DNA of 64,000 nt from positions 551,120 to 615,119 of the forward strand of contig NZ_LMFH01000005.1 of NCBI RefSeq assembly GCF_001427225.1. Reading direction: 5' to 3'. Source of the DNA: Lysobacter sp. Root494 (lineage in GTDB: Bacteria > Pseudomonadota > Gammaproteobacteria > Xanthomonadales > Xanthomonadaceae). The notes below the pieces were generated by a model. The model saw only the letters and a list, made by a program, of their open reading frames with translations, ran no database searches and had not been told where the DNA came from. Each line of letters starts with the position of its first letter. The stretch's first letter is position 1. A program made the translations under genes and the position numbers. Shown here piece by piece: positions 1-9,900 of this stretch.

Positions 1-939
1 GCAGCGAAGAAGGCAGCTCCGGCCAGGAAGCCCGTAGCGAAGAAGCCTGTTGCCAGGAAGGCGACTCCAGTCAAGAAGCCGGCCGCCAAGAAGGCGGCAC
101 CGGCCAAGGCTGCGGCGAAGAAGGTGGCCCCAGCCAACAAGAAGGCCGCGCCCGCGAAGGCTGCTCCGGTCAAGGCAACTCCCGTCAAGAGCACTCCCGC
201 CAAGGCTGCGCCGGCTCCCGCCGCCAAGCCCACGGTAGTGAAGAAGCCGGCCGCGCGCCCGGCATCCAAATCGGCTCCCGTCAATGCTGCGCCTGCCGCT
301 CCCGCGAAGGCTGCTGCACCGGCCAAGCCCGCAGTGAGCAAGTCCGTGGAAACCGCAAAGAAAGCCTCCACCGGCACGACGGGCATCGGTAATGCTCCGT
401 CGCGCCCCGCACCGCCGCAGCGTCCGGCCGGCAAGGTCGCCGTCGCCGTCGCCGCCACCAGGGACAGGGTCCCGGCGCCGCGCGGCAAGGTCAAAGTCGT
501 GGAATACAAGACCGATGAGGCCACTGGCCGCCCGATCGTCCCCAAGGGTTACGTGCCCTCGCCGGACGAGGAATACATGAGCCCGTTGCAGCTCGAGTAC
601 TTCCGCCAGCGCCTGCTGCACTGGCGCGCGGACCTGGTCGAGGAATCCAAGCAGACCATCGAGAATCTCAAGGACGAAGTGCGCGATGTCGGCGACGAAG
701 CCGAGCGCGCTACCCGCGAAACCGAGAACTCGCTGGAACTGCGCACGCGCGATCGGTACCGCAAGCTGATCAGCAAGATCGACAGCACGCTCAAGCGCGT
801 GGATTCGGGCGACTACGGCTTCTGCGTCGACACCGGCGAGGAAATCGGCCTGGAGCGCCTGGAAGCCCGCCTTACTGCCGAGCGCACGATCGACGCGCAG
901 GAGCGTTGGGAGCACATGCAGAAGCAGATGGGAGACTGA
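1..939 (+). CDS. DksA/TraR-family RNA polymerase-binding protein, 5' end outside window
   Basis: The reading frame is open from base 1, so the true start lies upstream; 312 residues are visible. The first ~160 are a histone H1-like tail of Lys, Ala and Pro repeats. The last ~125 match DksA: an entry segment with EYMSPLQLEYF, a coiled coil, SLELRTRDR, and a C-terminal globular part ending KQMGD. DksA binds the RNA polymerase secondary channel and, with ppGpp, tunes rRNA and amino acid promoters. By alignment to E. coli DksA the coiled-coil tip keeps the first Asp (D71) but has Glu at D74. The zinc finger is degenerate: the CxxC pairs read CVDT and TIDA, so only one Cys remains and zinc binding is unlikely. 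The Lys-rich tail could bind nucleic acid (inference). The family call is firm; the exact paralogue is not. Confidence 0.88.
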   Translation, partial: AAKKAAPARKPVAKKPVARKATPVKKPAAKKAAPAKAAAKKVAPANKKAAPAKAAPVKATPVKSTPAKAAPAPAAKPTVVKKPAARPASKSAPVNAAPAAPAKAAAPAKPAVSKSVETAKKASTGTTGIGNAPSRPAPPQRPAGKVAVAVAATRDRVPAPRGKVKVVEYKTDEATGRPIVPKGYVPSPDEEYMSPLQLEYFRQRLLHWRADLVEESKQTIENLKDEVRDVGDEAERATRETENSLELRTRDRYRKLISKIDSTLKRVDSGDYGFCVDTGEEIGLERLEARLTAERTIDAQERWEHMQKQMGD

Positions 940-963
940 TTTCCCGGATGTGCAAAAAGAAGA

Positions 964-986
964 CCCCGCCTCAAGCGGGGTTTTTT
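964..986 (+). terminator. Rho-independent terminator of the DksA-like gene
   Basis: A 6-bp perfect GC stem (CCCCGC / GCGGGG) with a 5-base loop is followed by six T, 25 bases behind the stop codon. It separates the DksA-like gene from the convergent MFS gene. Confidence 0.9.
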
Positions 987-1099
987 GTTTCTGGCGCTTT
1001 CATGTCGCCATCAGTTCGCGGTGCGTCTCGTGCGCACAGCACGCTACGGTCCCTCTTGCTTCTGTAGCCTGCGCTGCGCATACGAGCGAACCGCGCAAA

Positions 1100-2362
1100 T
1101 CAATGCAATTCGCGCAGATCCAGCCGTCTCAACTTCGGGGCCAGTTTCGTCGTCGCCGCAACGACCAGCATCGTCATGCAGCCGCCGAATACCACCGAGG
1201 GCACCAGCCCGAGCAGGCGCGCGGCGACACCCGATTCGAATGCGCCCAGTTCGTTCGATGAGCCGATGAAGATGCCGTTGATCGAAGACACGCGCCCACG
1301 CATGTGGTCTGGCGTGGCCAGCTGCAGGATCGTGGAGCGCAGCACCACTGAAACGCCGTCGCACATGCCCGACATCATCAGGAACAGCGCGGAGAGCCAC
1401 AGCTCCCGTGAAAGCGCAAAGCCGATGATGCACGCGCCGAACCCGGCGACCGCGATCAGCAGCACGCGCCCGGCATGCCGCTGCAGCGGACGGCGGGCCA
1501 GGTAGATGCCGATGACGACCGCGCCTGCAGCGGGAGCGGCGCGCAGCAGTCCCAGAGCTTCCGGCCCGTAATGCAGCACATCCTTGATGAAGGCGGGCAG
1601 CAGCGCCACCGCGCCGCCGAACAGCACCGAGAACATGTCCAGTGCCTGCGCCCCAAATACGACCTGGTTGTTGAACACGAAGCGCAGGCCTTCGCCGATG
1701 CTCTTGAAGACTGGCGCGCGTTCCGAAGGCAGGGGCGGTTCGGTCACGCGCAGGGTGATCACGGCAACGGACGCGACGACGGCGAATATGGCCGCTACGA
1801 GATACGCCGTGGTCTTGCCGCCCCATGCCACCAGCAGGCCGCCCAGTGCCGGGCCCAGCACCAGCCCGCTCTGCATGACGACGCTGCTGATGCCAGCGCC
1901 ACGCGGATAGTCCGCACGCTTGAGCACGCGCGCGAGCAGCGACATGTACACCGGTGCGAAGAACACGCGCACCATGCCGTTGACAGCGATCGCCGCGTAG
2001 ATGGTGATCGTTTCGAAGCGACCGAATCCCGCGGGCACCACGCCACCCGCAACGCCTGCCAGCACCAGCGTGGTCGCCGACAATCCCAGGCACGCCGCCA
2101 TGCCCAGTTTGCGTCGTGGCAGGTGGTCCACCGCATAACCGGCGAACAGGGCAAAGCAGAAATAAGGAATGACTTCGGCCAGGCCGATCAGGCCGAGCGC
2201 GAGCGTGTCACGGGTGATCTCGTAGATGTGCCAGCCGACCGTGACCGCGACGATCTGGTACGACAGCAGCGCCAGCAGGCGATAGCCGAGCAGCCCGGTG
2301 AAGCCGCGGTTGCGCAACAGCGCCGCAATGCCACCAGCGGCGCCCGCGTCCGCGGCACTCAC
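1100..2362 (-). CDS. MFS transporter
   Basis: The protein has 420 residues, the usual size of a 12-helix major facilitator. Hydrophobic segments run throughout, with the cytoplasmic motif GYAVDHLPRRKLG after helix 2 (the MFS motif A region) and a related segment, DHMRGRVSSINGIFIG, in the second half. The latter resembles the enterobactin-exporter/EntS-like MFS group, but the substrate cannot be read from the sequence. I chose the GTG at 2362, which overlaps the sufE stop (GTGA), rather than the longer in-frame extension to 2650; that extension is arginine-rich, lies inside sufE and has no membrane character. Coupling to sufE suggests joint expression, though a functional link to Fe-S assembly is not evident. 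Confidence 0.85.
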   Translation of the reverse strand: MSAADAGAAGGIAALLRNRGFTGLLGYRLLALLSYQIVAVTVGWHIYEITRDTLALGLIGLAEVIPYFCFALFAGYAVDHLPRRKLGMAACLGLSATTLVLAGVAGGVVPAGFGRFETITIYAAIAVNGMVRVFFAPVYMSLLARVLKRADYPRGAGISSVVMQSGLVLGPALGGLLVAWGGKTTAYLVAAIFAVVASVAVITLRVTEPPLPSERAPVFKSIGEGLRFVFNNQVVFGAQALDMFSVLFGGAVALLPAFIKDVLHYGPEALGLLRAAPAAGAVVIGIYLARRPLQRHAGRVLLIAVAGFGACIIGFALSRELWLSALFLMMSGMCDGVSVVLRSTILQLATPDHMRGRVSSINGIFIGSSNELGAFESGVAARLLGLVPSVVFGGCMTMLVVAATTKLAPKLRRLDLRELH

Positions 2363-2796
2363 AGTGCCTGTTGCGCCCGGTCGCGGATGAAGCCGAGCAG
2401 CGCCATCAGGCCATTGCTGCGCGTCGGCGAAAGATGCTTCGCGAGGCCGATGTCGGCGATGTAGTCCGGCTCGGTGGCGAGGATCTCCTTCGCGCTGCGA
2501 CCCGAGTACACGCGCAGGGCGAGATAGACGAGGCCCGACACGATCGCCGAGTCGCTGATCGCCTGGAAGTCCAGCCGGTCGGCATTGCCGGAGGCGACGA
2601 TCCACACCATCGACTGGCAGCCGTGCAGGCGGTTTTCCTCGCTCTTCCACTCATCGGGGAACGGCGGCAGCTTGCGCCCGAGATCGATCAGGTACTGGTA
2701 GCGCTCCGACCAGTCGCCAAAGAAGGCGAATTCATCGCGAATGGCGCCCTGCGCGTCGATGGCGCTGGTTTCGAGGGGGAAGGTCGAGGCATCCAT
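2359..2796 (-). CDS. sufE: SufE family sulfur acceptor protein
   Basis: The 145-residue protein is the normal length for SufE. SufE takes persulfide sulfur from the cysteine desulfurase SufS/CsdA and passes it to the Fe-S scaffold in the cytosol. The active-site cysteine is C60 in ENRLHGCQSMVW, and the fold signature continues with SDSAIVSGLVYLAL and HLSPTRSNGL. I start at the ATG at 2796 (MDASTF) because the 30 residues upstream in frame do not resemble the family. No clear Shine-Dalgarno sequence is visible. The gene lies 97 bases downstream of cysS on the same strand and overlaps the following MFS gene by GTGA. No other suf genes are in the window. Confidence 0.9.
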   Translation of the reverse strand: MDASTFPLETSAIDAQGAIRDEFAFFGDWSERYQYLIDLGRKLPPFPDEWKSEENRLHGCQSMVWIVASGNADRLDFQAISDSAIVSGLVYLALRVYSGRSAKEILATEPDYIADIGLAKHLSPTRSNGLMALLGFIRDRAQQAL

Positions 2797-2892
2797 GGAG
2801 GTGATTTTACCGCGGACATCCCCGCGACATCTTTGCGTGATCAACACGCAGGGCAGGGGTGGACGAGATTGCCTCGCCCAGCGCACAACCCG

Positions 2893-4260
2893 TCACGCCC
2901 GCTTCCAGCGCACGCCCTGTGGCGTGTCTTCCAGCAGGATGCCTTCGCCGGCCAGTTGGTCGCGGATCGCATCGGCACGCGTGAAATCGCGCGACTTCTT
3001 CGCCGCATTGCGTTCGTCGATCAGCGCCTGGATGCGGACGTCGTCGTCGCCGGAAGTGCCGCGCGCGAACCAGGCGGCGGGATCCTGCTGCAGCAGGCCC
3101 AACGCGAAGCCGGCGCCGAGCAGGTCGGACTTCAGTTGCTGTCGGGCCTCGTTCGATTCCGCCTTGCGCGCCTCACCGGCGATGCGTGCGATCTCGGCCA
3201 GTACCGAAGGCGTATTGAGGTCGTCATCGAGCGCGGCTTCCACGCCCGGCGGAATCACTGCCGGCGCATCCACGTCTGCCAAGTCTCGCAGGGTGCCGTA
3301 GAGGCGATCGAGCGTGCGGATGCTCTGTTCGATCAGTCCGTCCGACCATTCCAGCGGCTGCCGGTACTGCGCGGAGAGCAGCGCATAGCGCAGCGCTTCG
3401 GGCGGATGCGCGCGGACGAGATCGTGGATCTTCTCGATGTTGCCCAGCGACTTGCTCATCTTGGTGCCGCCGAAGTTGAGCATGCCGTTGTGCAGCCAGT
3501 AACGGGCGAAGATGCGGCCGCCGTGGGCGCATTCGCTCTGCGCGATCTCGTTCTCGTGGTGCGGGAACTGCAGGTCGACGCCGCCGGCGTGGATGTCGAT
3601 GGTCTCGCCCAGGTGTGCCGCCGCCATCGCCGAGCATTCGATGTGCCAGCCCGGACGGCCGCGTCCCCACGGCGAATCCCAGCCGGGGAGATCATCGGTG
3701 GAGGGTTTCCACAGGACGAAATCGCCGGGATCGCGCTTGTAGGGGGCGACCTCGACGCGGGCGCCGGCGAGCATTTCATCGGTGTCGCGGCGTGACAGCT
3801 TGCCGTAGCCCCCGAAGCTGCCGACCGCGAACAGCACGTGGCCCTCGGCTTCGTACGCGTGACCGTTGGCGATCAGCTGCTGGATCATCTCGATGATCTG
3901 CGGGATGTGCGCGGTGACTTCCGGCTCGATGTCCGGCGGGGCGATGCCCAGCGCCGCCATGTCTTCGCGATAAGCGGCCGCGAAGCGAGCGGTAATCACG
4001 CCGATCGGCACGCCCTGTTCGCGGGCGGCGTTGTTGATCTTGTCGTCGACGTCGGTGATGTTGCGGGCATAACGAACCGCGCCGTACCGGCGACGCAACA
4101 GGTTCGCCAGCACGCCGAACACCACGTACGGACGTGCGTTGCCGATGTGCACGTAGTTGTAGACCGTCGGGCCGCAGACATACATGGTCACGCGGGACGG
4201 ATCGAGGGGCGCGAAGGGTTCGACGCGGCGCGTCAGGCTGTTGAAGAGTTGCAGGCTCAT
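2893..4260 (-). CDS. cysS: Cysteinyl-tRNA synthetase
   Basis: The 455-residue protein is a class I synthetase that charges tRNA-Cys. Visible signatures are the zinc-binding Cys in [10 protein letters not shown] (C29), the HIGH-type motif HIGN at 38-41, the second zinc region [19 protein letters not shown], and the KMSKS loop in [11 protein letters not shown]. The C-terminal part has the DALR-like helical domain and the typical end GVRWKRA. Length agrees with bacterial CysRS (about 460). The ATG at 4260 gives [12 protein letters not shown], as expected. The 107-base gap to the divergent gene at 4368 must hold promoters for both. Confidence 0.97.
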   Translation of the reverse strand: MSLQLFNSLTRRVEPFAPLDPSRVTMYVCGPTVYNYVHIGNARPYVVFGVLANLLRRRYGAVRYARNITDVDDKINNAAREQGVPIGVITARFAAAYREDMAALGIAPPDIEPEVTAHIPQIIEMIQQLIANGHAYEAEGHVLFAVGSFGGYGKLSRRDTDEMLAGARVEVAPYKRDPGDFVLWKPSTDDLPGWDSPWGRGRPGWHIECSAMAAAHLGETIDIHAGGVDLQFPHHENEIAQSECAHGGRIFARYWLHNGMLNFGGTKMSKSLGNIEKIHDLVRAHPPEALRYALLSAQYRQPLEWSDGLIEQSIRTLDRLYGTLRDLADVDAPAVIPPGVEAALDDDLNTPSVLAEIARIAGEARKAESNEARQQLKSDLLGAGFALGLLQQDPAAWFARGTSGDDDVRIQALIDERNAAKKSRDFTRADAIRDQLAGEGILLEDTPQGVRWKRA

Positions 4261-4367
4261 GGGAATACCGCGGTGATTGGCTGCAATTCTAGCGGCCTAA
4301 AGCCGGGATTCAGGGCTTCGGCGCGACTGTCGCCTACAATCGTCCGGTCCTGGCGAACCCGAGTGCG

Positions 4368-4811
4368 ATGATCCTTCTCCGTCTGTTGCTGCCCTTCCTG
4401 CTCACCTGTCTCGTGCTCTGGACGGGCCCGGTCGCCGCGCAGCACACGGTGATCCAGCAGGAGAACGTGCGCTACGACTACGCCCAGGTCCTGCGCGTGA
4501 CCCCGGTTTACCAGACGCTCACCGCCACCCGCACCGAGCAGCGCTGCGAGCCGCAGGCGAAATCGGATTCGCGTATTTCGCGTGCGGTCGGGGCGATCAA
4601 GGATGCGCTGCGCCGCGAGGAAGCCCAGCAGACCGACGGCAACTGCCGTGCCGTCCCGGTCGAGCGCGAGTTCCGCCGCCCGATCGCGTATGACGTCGAC
4701 TACGTCTACAAAGGCGCCAAGTTCCGCTCGCGCCTGCCCGAGGATCCGGGCAATCGCCTGCGCATCCGCATCGCGATTACCCCGGCCGTGCCCGGCGCGA
4801 CCACGCCCTGA
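4368..4811 (+). CDS. Conserved secreted protein, surface-antigen-like without glycine zipper
   Basis: The 147-residue protein has a clear signal peptide (MILLRLLLPFLLTCLVLWTG, cleavage near AAA/AQH). The mature part contains YDYAQVLRVTPVYQTL, a Cys pair in EQRCEP and DGNCRAV, and YDVDYVYKGAKFRSRL followed by DPGNRLRIRI. This resembles the non-membrane portions of 17-kDa surface-antigen/glycine-zipper-2TM proteins common in Xanthomonadaceae, but the central glycine zipper is replaced by a short charged stretch. The two Cys may form a disulfide in the periplasm. No function can be assigned. It is divergent from cysS and stands alone; the hairpin at 5033-5061 may terminate it. Confidence 0.7.
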   Translation: MILLRLLLPFLLTCLVLWTGPVAAQHTVIQQENVRYDYAQVLRVTPVYQTLTATRTEQRCEPQAKSDSRISRAVGAIKDALRREEAQQTDGNCRAVPVEREFRRPIAYDVDYVYKGAKFRSRLPEDPGNRLRIRIAITPAVPGATTP

Positions 4812-4914
4812 CGCGGCGATATTCCCGATGGTGATGGCACGCGGGTTGCGCCCATGGACCTGTCGTGCGAGCATTCGCGCCCTCATGAAGACCCTGCGCG
4901 CCGACGCTGACGTG

Positions 4915-4989
4915 ATGACCTCCGCCTGGATGGCGGCGGGCATGACCTCGCGCGCGCGCCGACCGTTGCCGCCAATCCTGGCTGGGTAA
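4915..4989 (+). other. Candidate arginine leader peptide before argF'
   Basis: A 24-codon frame (ATG 4915, or ATG 4942 for a 15-codon version; stop TAA 4987) ends with Arg-Ala-Arg-Arg-Pro and lies 116 bases before argF'. It is followed by GCGCGTACGCGC (4990-5001), then CCGTCG/CGACGG arms, then an intrinsic terminator. A peptide rich in the pathway amino acid followed by alternative hairpins and a terminator is the layout of transcription attenuation. Against this, no good ribosome binding site is visible and the high GC makes short frames common. This is inference only. Confidence 0.25.
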
Positions 4990-5032
4990 CGCGCGTACGC
5001 GCCGTCGGTTGTCACGACGGCATGACACACGG

Positions 5033-5061
5033 AAAGCCCAGCCTCTGCGCTGGGCTTTTTT
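5033..5061 (+). terminator. Intrinsic terminator or attenuator upstream of argF'
   Basis: A 10-bp stem (AAAGCCCAGC / GCTGGGCTTT) with a 6-base loop runs into six T. It lies 222 bases after the secreted-protein gene and 45 bases before argF'. It either ends the upstream transcript or acts as an attenuator for the arg operon. Confidence 0.8.
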
Positions 5062-5105
5062 GCTTTTCGGGCCCGGCAGTTCACCGATTCGTTCAGGAGA
5101 CCGCG

Positions 5106-6122
5106 ATGAAGCCCGCCTCGATAAAGCATTTCCTTAATACCCAGGACTGGTCCCGTCCGGACCTGGACGCGCTGCTGACCCAGGCCGCGATCTTCAAGCA
5201 GACCAGGCTCGGCGACGAACTCAGGGGCAAGTCGGTCGCGCTGGTGTTCTTCAACCCGTCGATGCGCACACGCACCAGCTTCGAACTGGGCGCGTTCCAG
5301 CTCGGCGGGCATGCCGTCGTGCTGCAGCCTGGCAAGGATGCGTGGCCGATCGAATTCGACCTCGGCACCGTGATGGAAGGCGACACCGAGGAACACATCA
5401 AGGAAGTCGCGCAGGTGCTGGGTCGCTATGTCGACCTGATCGGCGTGCGCGCGTTCCCGAAGTTCATCGACTGGGCCTACGACCGCGAGGACATCGTCCT
5501 CAAGAGCTTCGCGAAGTACTCGCCCGTGCCGGTGATCAACATGGAAACGATCACACATCCCTGCCAGGAACTCGCGCACATCCTCGCGCTGCAGGAGCAC
5601 TTCGGCACCACCGACCTGCGCGGCAAGAAGTACGTGCTCACCTGGACCTACCACCCCAAGCCGCTCAACACCGCGGTTGCGAATTCGGCGCTGACGATCG
5701 CCACGCGCATGGGCATGGACGTGACCCTGCTGTGCCCGACGCCCGATTACATCCTCGACGAGCGCTACATGGGCTGGGCCGAACAGAACGTCGCCGAAAG
5801 CGGTGGTTCGCTCAACGTGAGCCACGATATCGAGAGCGCCTACCGCGGCGCTGACGTTGTCTATGCGAAGAGCTGGGGCGCGCTGCCGTTCTTCGGCAAC
5901 TGGGGTCCCGAGAAGCCCATCCGCGACCAGTACAGGCACTTCATGGTCGACGAACAGAAGATGGCGCTCACCAACAACGGCGTCTTCAGCCATTGCCTGC
6001 CGCTGCGTCGCAACGTCAAGGCCAGCGACGCGGTAATGGATTCGCCGCAATGCATCGCCATCAACGAAGCCGAGAACCGCCTGCATGTGCAGAAGGCGAT
6101 CATGGCCGCGCTGGTGTCCTGA
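5106..6122 (+). CDS. argF': N-acetylornithine carbamoyltransferase (AOTCase)
   Basis: The 338-residue enzyme transfers a carbamoyl group from carbamoyl phosphate to N-acetyl-L-ornithine, giving N-acetylcitrulline, in place of ordinary ornithine transcarbamylase. The carbamoyl-phosphate loop reads [12 protein letters not shown] (51-62), followed by HPCQELAH and [11 protein letters not shown] (the HCLP substrate loop). The run [20 protein letters not shown] and the C-terminal [15 protein letters not shown] match the Xanthomonas campestris enzyme as I remember it, which separates it from OTCase. I start at the ATG at 5106, seven bases after AGGAG; a longer in-frame start at 5022 would run through the terminator. 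It heads the arg cluster. Confidence 0.96.
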   Translation: MKPASIKHFLNTQDWSRPDLDALLTQAAIFKQTRLGDELRGKSVALVFFNPSMRTRTSFELGAFQLGGHAVVLQPGKDAWPIEFDLGTVMEGDTEEHIKEVAQVLGRYVDLIGVRAFPKFIDWAYDREDIVLKSFAKYSPVPVINMETITHPCQELAHILALQEHFGTTDLRGKKYVLTWTYHPKPLNTAVANSALTIATRMGMDVTLLCPTPDYILDERYMGWAEQNVAESGGSLNVSHDIESAYRGADVVYAKSWGALPFFGNWGPEKPIRDQYRHFMVDEQKMALTNNGVFSHCLPLRRNVKASDAVMDSPQCIAINEAENRLHVQKAIMAALVS

Positions 6123-6183
6123 TTTCTTCCCCGACTTCTTCCCCGCGACCCAGGTGGATATCTCCACCGACGAGAAACAAGCA

Positions 6184-7380
6184 ATGGCCAACAAAGACAT
6201 CGTCCTCGCCTTCTCCGGCGGCCTCGACACCAGCTTTTGCGTTCCCTACCTGCAGGAGCGCGGCTGGAACGTGCATACCGTGTTCGCCGATACCGGCGGC
6301 GTGGACGCGGAAGAGCGCGACTTCATCGAGAAGCGGGCCGCCGAACTGGGCGTTGCCTCGCATGTCACCGTCGACGGCGGTCCGGCGATCTGGGCAGGAT
6401 TCGTGAAGCCGTTCGTGTGGGCGGGCGAGGGCTACCAGGGCCAGTACCCGTTGCTGGTGTCCGACCGCTATCTCATCGTCGATGCGGCACTGAAGCGTTG
6501 CGCCGAACTCGGCACGAAGGCGATCGCGCACGGCTGCACTGGCATGGGTAACGATCAAGTGCGCTTCGACCTCGCCGTGAAGGCGCTCGGCGACTACGAG
6601 ATCGTCGCGCCGATCCGCGAAATCCAGAAGGAACACACGCAGACGCGCGCCTACGAGCAGAAGTACCTGGAAGAGCGCGGCTTCGGCGTGCGCGCCAAGC
6701 AGAAGGCCTACACCATCAATGAGAACCTGCTCGGCCTGACCATGTCCGGTGGCGAGATCGACAAGTGGGAAGCGCCGGGCGAAGGCGCACGCGGCTGGTG
6801 CAAGCCGCGCGCCGAATGGCCGGCGCAGCCGCTGCGCGTGAAGCTCGGTTTCGTCGACGGCGAAGCCGTGTCGCTCGACGGCGAGAAGATCGAAGGCCAC
6901 AAGCTGCTCGCGAAGCTCAATGCGCTGTTCGCACCGTATGGCGTCGGCCGCGGCATCTACACCGGCGACACGACGATCGGCCTCAAGGGCCGCATCATCT
7001 TCGAAGCGCCGGGCCTGATCTCGCTGCTCACCGCGCATCGCGCGCTGGAAGAAGCCGTGCTGAGCAAGCAGCAGAACCGCTTCAAGCCTGAGGTCGCGCG
7101 CAAGTGGGTGGAGCTGGTGTACGAAGGCTTCTTCCACGATCCGCTGAAGACCGACCTGGAAGCGTTTCTCGCGTCGAGCCAGTCCACCGTGACCGGCGAG
7201 GTGGTGCTCGAAACGCAGGGTGGTGTAGTGAACGCCGTGGCCATCGACTCGAAGCACATCCTCAACGCCAAGGGCGCGACCTATGCGCAGTCGGCGGACT
7301 GGGGCGTCGAAGAGGCGGAGGGCTTCATCAAGCTGTTTGGCATGAGTACGACGCTCTGGGCCGAGGTCAATCGCCAGTAA
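6184..7380 (+). CDS. argG: Argininosuccinate synthase
   Basis: The 398-residue cytosolic enzyme joins citrulline and aspartate with ATP to form argininosuccinate. The PP-loop SGGLDTS lies at residues 11-17, followed by [23 protein letters not shown] and [14 protein letters not shown], which binds citrulline/aspartate. Length is that of the family. The chosen ATG (6184) gives [13 protein letters not shown]; the longer in-frame start at 6085 would overlap the end of argF'. It lies 61 bases after argF' and uses the citrulline released by the deacetylase encoded next. Confidence 0.97.
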   Translation: MANKDIVLAFSGGLDTSFCVPYLQERGWNVHTVFADTGGVDAEERDFIEKRAAELGVASHVTVDGGPAIWAGFVKPFVWAGEGYQGQYPLLVSDRYLIVDAALKRCAELGTKAIAHGCTGMGNDQVRFDLAVKALGDYEIVAPIREIQKEHTQTRAYEQKYLEERGFGVRAKQKAYTINENLLGLTMSGGEIDKWEAPGEGARGWCKPRAEWPAQPLRVKLGFVDGEAVSLDGEKIEGHKLLAKLNALFAPYGVGRGIYTGDTTIGLKGRIIFEAPGLISLLTAHRALEEAVLSKQQNRFKPEVARKWVELVYEGFFHDPLKTDLEAFLASSQSTVTGEVVLETQGGVVNAVAIDSKHILNAKGATYAQSADWGVEEAEGFIKLFGMSTTLWAEVNRQ

Positions 7381-7387
7381 CCCACTG

Positions 7388-7454
7388 TGTAGAGCGGAAC
7401 TGCTCCGCCGTTTCTCCCAAAACGCCGAAGTGCAGCGGAGCAAGCCGCTCTACA
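7388..7454. repeat. Intergenic inverted repeat between argG and argE'
   Basis: Outer arms TGTAGAGCGG (7388-7397) and CCGCTCTACA (7445-7454) are perfectly complementary. Inner arms around CTCCGC and GCGGAG extend the fold. The start TGTAG followed by a GC-rich arm recurs in other gaps of this window, so it looks like a dispersed palindromic repeat and not a gene-specific site. Confidence 0.7.
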
Positions 7455-7483
7455 AGGCCAAGGCAGGCCAAGCCGGAAACCAC

Positions 7484-8566
7484 ATGTTCGATACCGTCAT
7501 CAAACATCTCGAAGCGCTGGTGTCGTACGACACCCGTAACCCGCCGCGCGACATCAGCACGGGGGGAATCTTCGATTACTTGCGTTCGCAACTCGACGGT
7601 TTCCGTATCGAAGTTACGGATCACGGTGCCGGTGCCGTGTCGATGCTGGCAGTGCGTGGCAATCCCACGCGGCTGTTCAACGTGCACCTCGACACCGTGC
7701 CGTCGTCGGAAGCCTGGTCGGCCGATCCGCACAAGCTGCGCATCACCCGCGACCGGGCGATCGGACTCGGCGCCTGCGATATCAAGGGGGCCGCCGCGAG
7801 TCTCCTGGTGGCCGCTTCGGCGACGAAGGGGGATGCCGCGTTCCTCTTCAGCACGGACGAGGAAGCCAACGATGCGCGCTGCATCGCCGCCTTCCTCGCG
7901 AAGGACCACGGCTTCCGCGAAGCGATCATCGCCGAGCCTACGAACTGCGAAGCGGTACTGGCCCACCGCGGCATCGCTTCGGTGCTGATGAAGTTCCGCG
8001 GCAATGCCGGCCACGCTTCCGGGGCCAACGCACTGCAGGCGAGTGCCCTGCACAACGCTATGCGCTGGGGCAATGCGGCGCTCGAATTCGTCGAGTCGCA
8101 ATCGCACCAGCGCTTCGGCGGACTCACCGGCTTGCGCTTCAACATCGGTCGCGTGGAAGGCGGCATCAAGGCGAACATGATCGCGCCGAGCGCCGAGGTG
8201 CGCTTTGGTTTCCGTCCGTTGCCGTCGATGCCGATCGACGCATTGCATGAACACTTCCGCGCGCTGCCCGGATCGAATGCGCTCGAATCCTACGAAGCCA
8301 CGTTTCACGGCCCTTCGCTGCCGAGCGGCAACGTCGCAAATGCAGAGCAGAGGCGCCTTGCCGCGCGCGACCTGGCCGATTCGCTGGAATTCCCCATCGG
8401 CAACGCGGTCGATTTCTGGACCGAAGCCTCGTTGTTCTCGGAAGCCGGCCTCACTGCCTTCGTCTACGGCCCCGGCGACATCGCCCAGGCACACACTGCC
8501 GATGAATGGGTGTCGCTCGAACAACTCAACGCTTACACAACATCGATTACCAGGATCCTCGGTTGA
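7484..8566 (+). CDS. argE': N-acetyl-L-citrulline deacetylase, M20 metallopeptidase family
   Basis: The 360-residue protein belongs to the ArgE/DapE (M20) zinc hydrolases. Metal ligands are visible as H68 and D70 in [12 protein letters not shown]99 in [11 protein letters not shown], and the catalytic Glu pair E127-E128 in FSTDEEAND. The dimerisation domain covers roughly residues 170-270. In Xanthomonas this enzyme removes acetate from N-acetylcitrulline, not from acetylornithine. The neighbouring AOTCase argues for that substrate here, though sequence alone does not exclude acetylornithine. The ATG at 7484 ([10 protein letters not shown]) is preferred to 7430, whose first 18 codons read through the inverted repeat. 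The stop lies 11 bases before the next chosen start. Confidence 0.92.
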   Translation: MFDTVIKHLEALVSYDTRNPPRDISTGGIFDYLRSQLDGFRIEVTDHGAGAVSMLAVRGNPTRLFNVHLDTVPSSEAWSADPHKLRITRDRAIGLGACDIKGAAASLLVAASATKGDAAFLFSTDEEANDARCIAAFLAKDHGFREAIIAEPTNCEAVLAHRGIASVLMKFRGNAGHASGANALQASALHNAMRWGNAALEFVESQSHQRFGGLTGLRFNIGRVEGGIKANMIAPSAEVRFGFRPLPSMPIDALHEHFRALPGSNALESYEATFHGPSLPSGNVANAEQRRLAARDLADSLEFPIGNAVDFWTEASLFSEAGLTAFVYGPGDIAQAHTADEWVSLEQLNAYTTSITRILG

Positions 8567-8577
8567 ACATCACCGTC

Positions 8578-9900
8578 ATGAACGACGCCCGTGACATCCA
8601 GACGCGCCAGACCATCGTCCGCCTGCTTTCGAGCATGGCCAGCGCGAAGGAGATCTCGCAGTACCTCAAGCGCTTTTCGCAGCTGGACGCGAAGCGCTTT
8701 GCCGTGGTCAAGGTCGGCGGGGCGGTGCTGCGCGACGACCTCGACGCACTGACGTCCTCGCTGGCGTTCCTGCAGGACGTCGGCCTTACGCCGATCGTGA
8801 TTCACGGCGCAGGCCCGCAGCTCGACGAGGAACTCTCGGCGGCTGGCATCGTCAAGCAGACCGTCAATGGCCTGCGCATCACCTCGCCGGAAGCGCTGGC
8901 GATCGTGCGCCGGGTCTTCCATTCGCAGAACCTCAAGCTCGTCGAGTCGCTGCAGGCATTCGACGCGCGCGCGACTTCGATCGTCTCGGGCGTGTTCGAA
9001 GCCGAATACCTGGATCGCGACACTTATGGCCTCGTTGGCGAAGTGAAGCGCGTGGACCTCGCGCCGATCGAGGCCGCGCTCAAGGCCGGCTCCATTCCGG
9101 TGATCGCCAGCCTGGGCGAGACCGCCGGCGGACAGATCCTCAACGTCAACGCCGATTTCGCCGCCAACGAACTGGTGCAGGTGCTGCAGCCGTACAAGAT
9201 CGTGTTCCTGACCGGCACCGGTGGTTTGCTGGACGACAACGGGCGGGTGATCGATTCGATCAACCTGTCCACCGAATACGAGCATCTCATCGAACAGCCG
9301 TGGATCAACGGCGGCATGCGCGTGAAGATCGAGCAGATCAAGGACCTGCTGGACAAGCTGCCGCTCACGTCTTCGGTGTCGATCACCAAGCCGTCCGAAC
9401 TGGCAAAGGAACTGTTCACGCACAAGGGTTCCGGCACGCTGGTTCGTCGTGGCGAGCGCGTACTGGAGGTGTCGGAGTGGAAGGACCTTGATCCGGAGCG
9501 CCTGCGCGGGTTGATCGAATCCGCCTTCGGCCGCCGCCTGGTGCCCGATTACTTCGAACGCACGCGCCTGCATCGCGCTTACGTCAGCGAGAACTACCGC
9601 GCCGCGGTGATCCTCACCGCGGAAGATGCAGGCATTTATCTCGACAAGTTCGCCGTGCTCGACGAAGCGCAGGGCGAAGGACTCGGCCGCGCGGTATGGC
9701 AGGTGATGCGCGAACAGAATCCGCGGCTGTTCTGGCGTTCCCGCCACGGCAATTCCGTCAATCCGTTCTACTACTCGGAGTCGGACGGCTGCTACAAGCA
9801 GGAGAAGTGGAAGGTGTTCTGGTACGGGGTGGAGGGGTTCGGCGAGATCGAACGCTGCGTGGCGCATTGCGCGATGCGCGTTCCCACGTTGGCGGACTGA
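8578..9900 (+). CDS. argB: Bifunctional acetylglutamate kinase / N-acetylglutamate synthase (NAGS-K)
   Basis: The 440-residue protein has an amino acid kinase domain (~20-285) with [25 protein letters not shown] and [10 protein letters not shown], and a C-terminal GNAT-type acetyltransferase domain (~290-440) with [20 protein letters not shown] and [14 protein letters not shown]. Such fusions make N-acetylglutamate and then phosphorylate it, and are typical of Xanthomonadales and Maricaulis-like bacteria. The start is uncertain: ATG 8578 is used here, but a TTG five codons upstream (8563) overlaps the argE' stop and would fit this genome's coupling habit. The following GNAT gene overlaps the stop by TGATG. 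Confidence 0.95.
   Translation: MNDARDIQTRQTIVRLLSSMASAKEISQYLKRFSQLDAKRFAVVKVGGAVLRDDLDALTSSLAFLQDVGLTPIVIHGAGPQLDEELSAAGIVKQTVNGLRITSPEALAIVRRVFHSQNLKLVESLQAFDARATSIVSGVFEAEYLDRDTYGLVGEVKRVDLAPIEAALKAGSIPVIASLGETAGGQILNVNADFAANELVQVLQPYKIVFLTGTGGLLDDNGRVIDSINLSTEYEHLIEQPWINGGMRVKIEQIKDLLDKLPLTSSVSITKPSELAKELFTHKGSGTLVRRGERVLEVSEWKDLDPERLRGLIESAFGRRLVPDYFERTRLHRAYVSENYRAAVILTAEDAGIYLDKFAVLDEAQGEGLGRAVWQVMREQNPRLFWRSRHGNSVNPFYYSESDGCYKQEKWKVFWYGVEGFGEIERCVAHCAMRVPTLAD

Noticed and set aside
50..238. Arg-rich frame inside the DksA-like gene
   Set aside because: It is a frame-shifted shadow of the Lys/Ala/Pro repeats, with proline/arginine-only composition.
4257..6230. 657-residue - strand frame opposite argF'
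   Set aside because: It is antisense to argF' and the secreted-protein gene, which have family matches; long antisense frames are expected at this GC.
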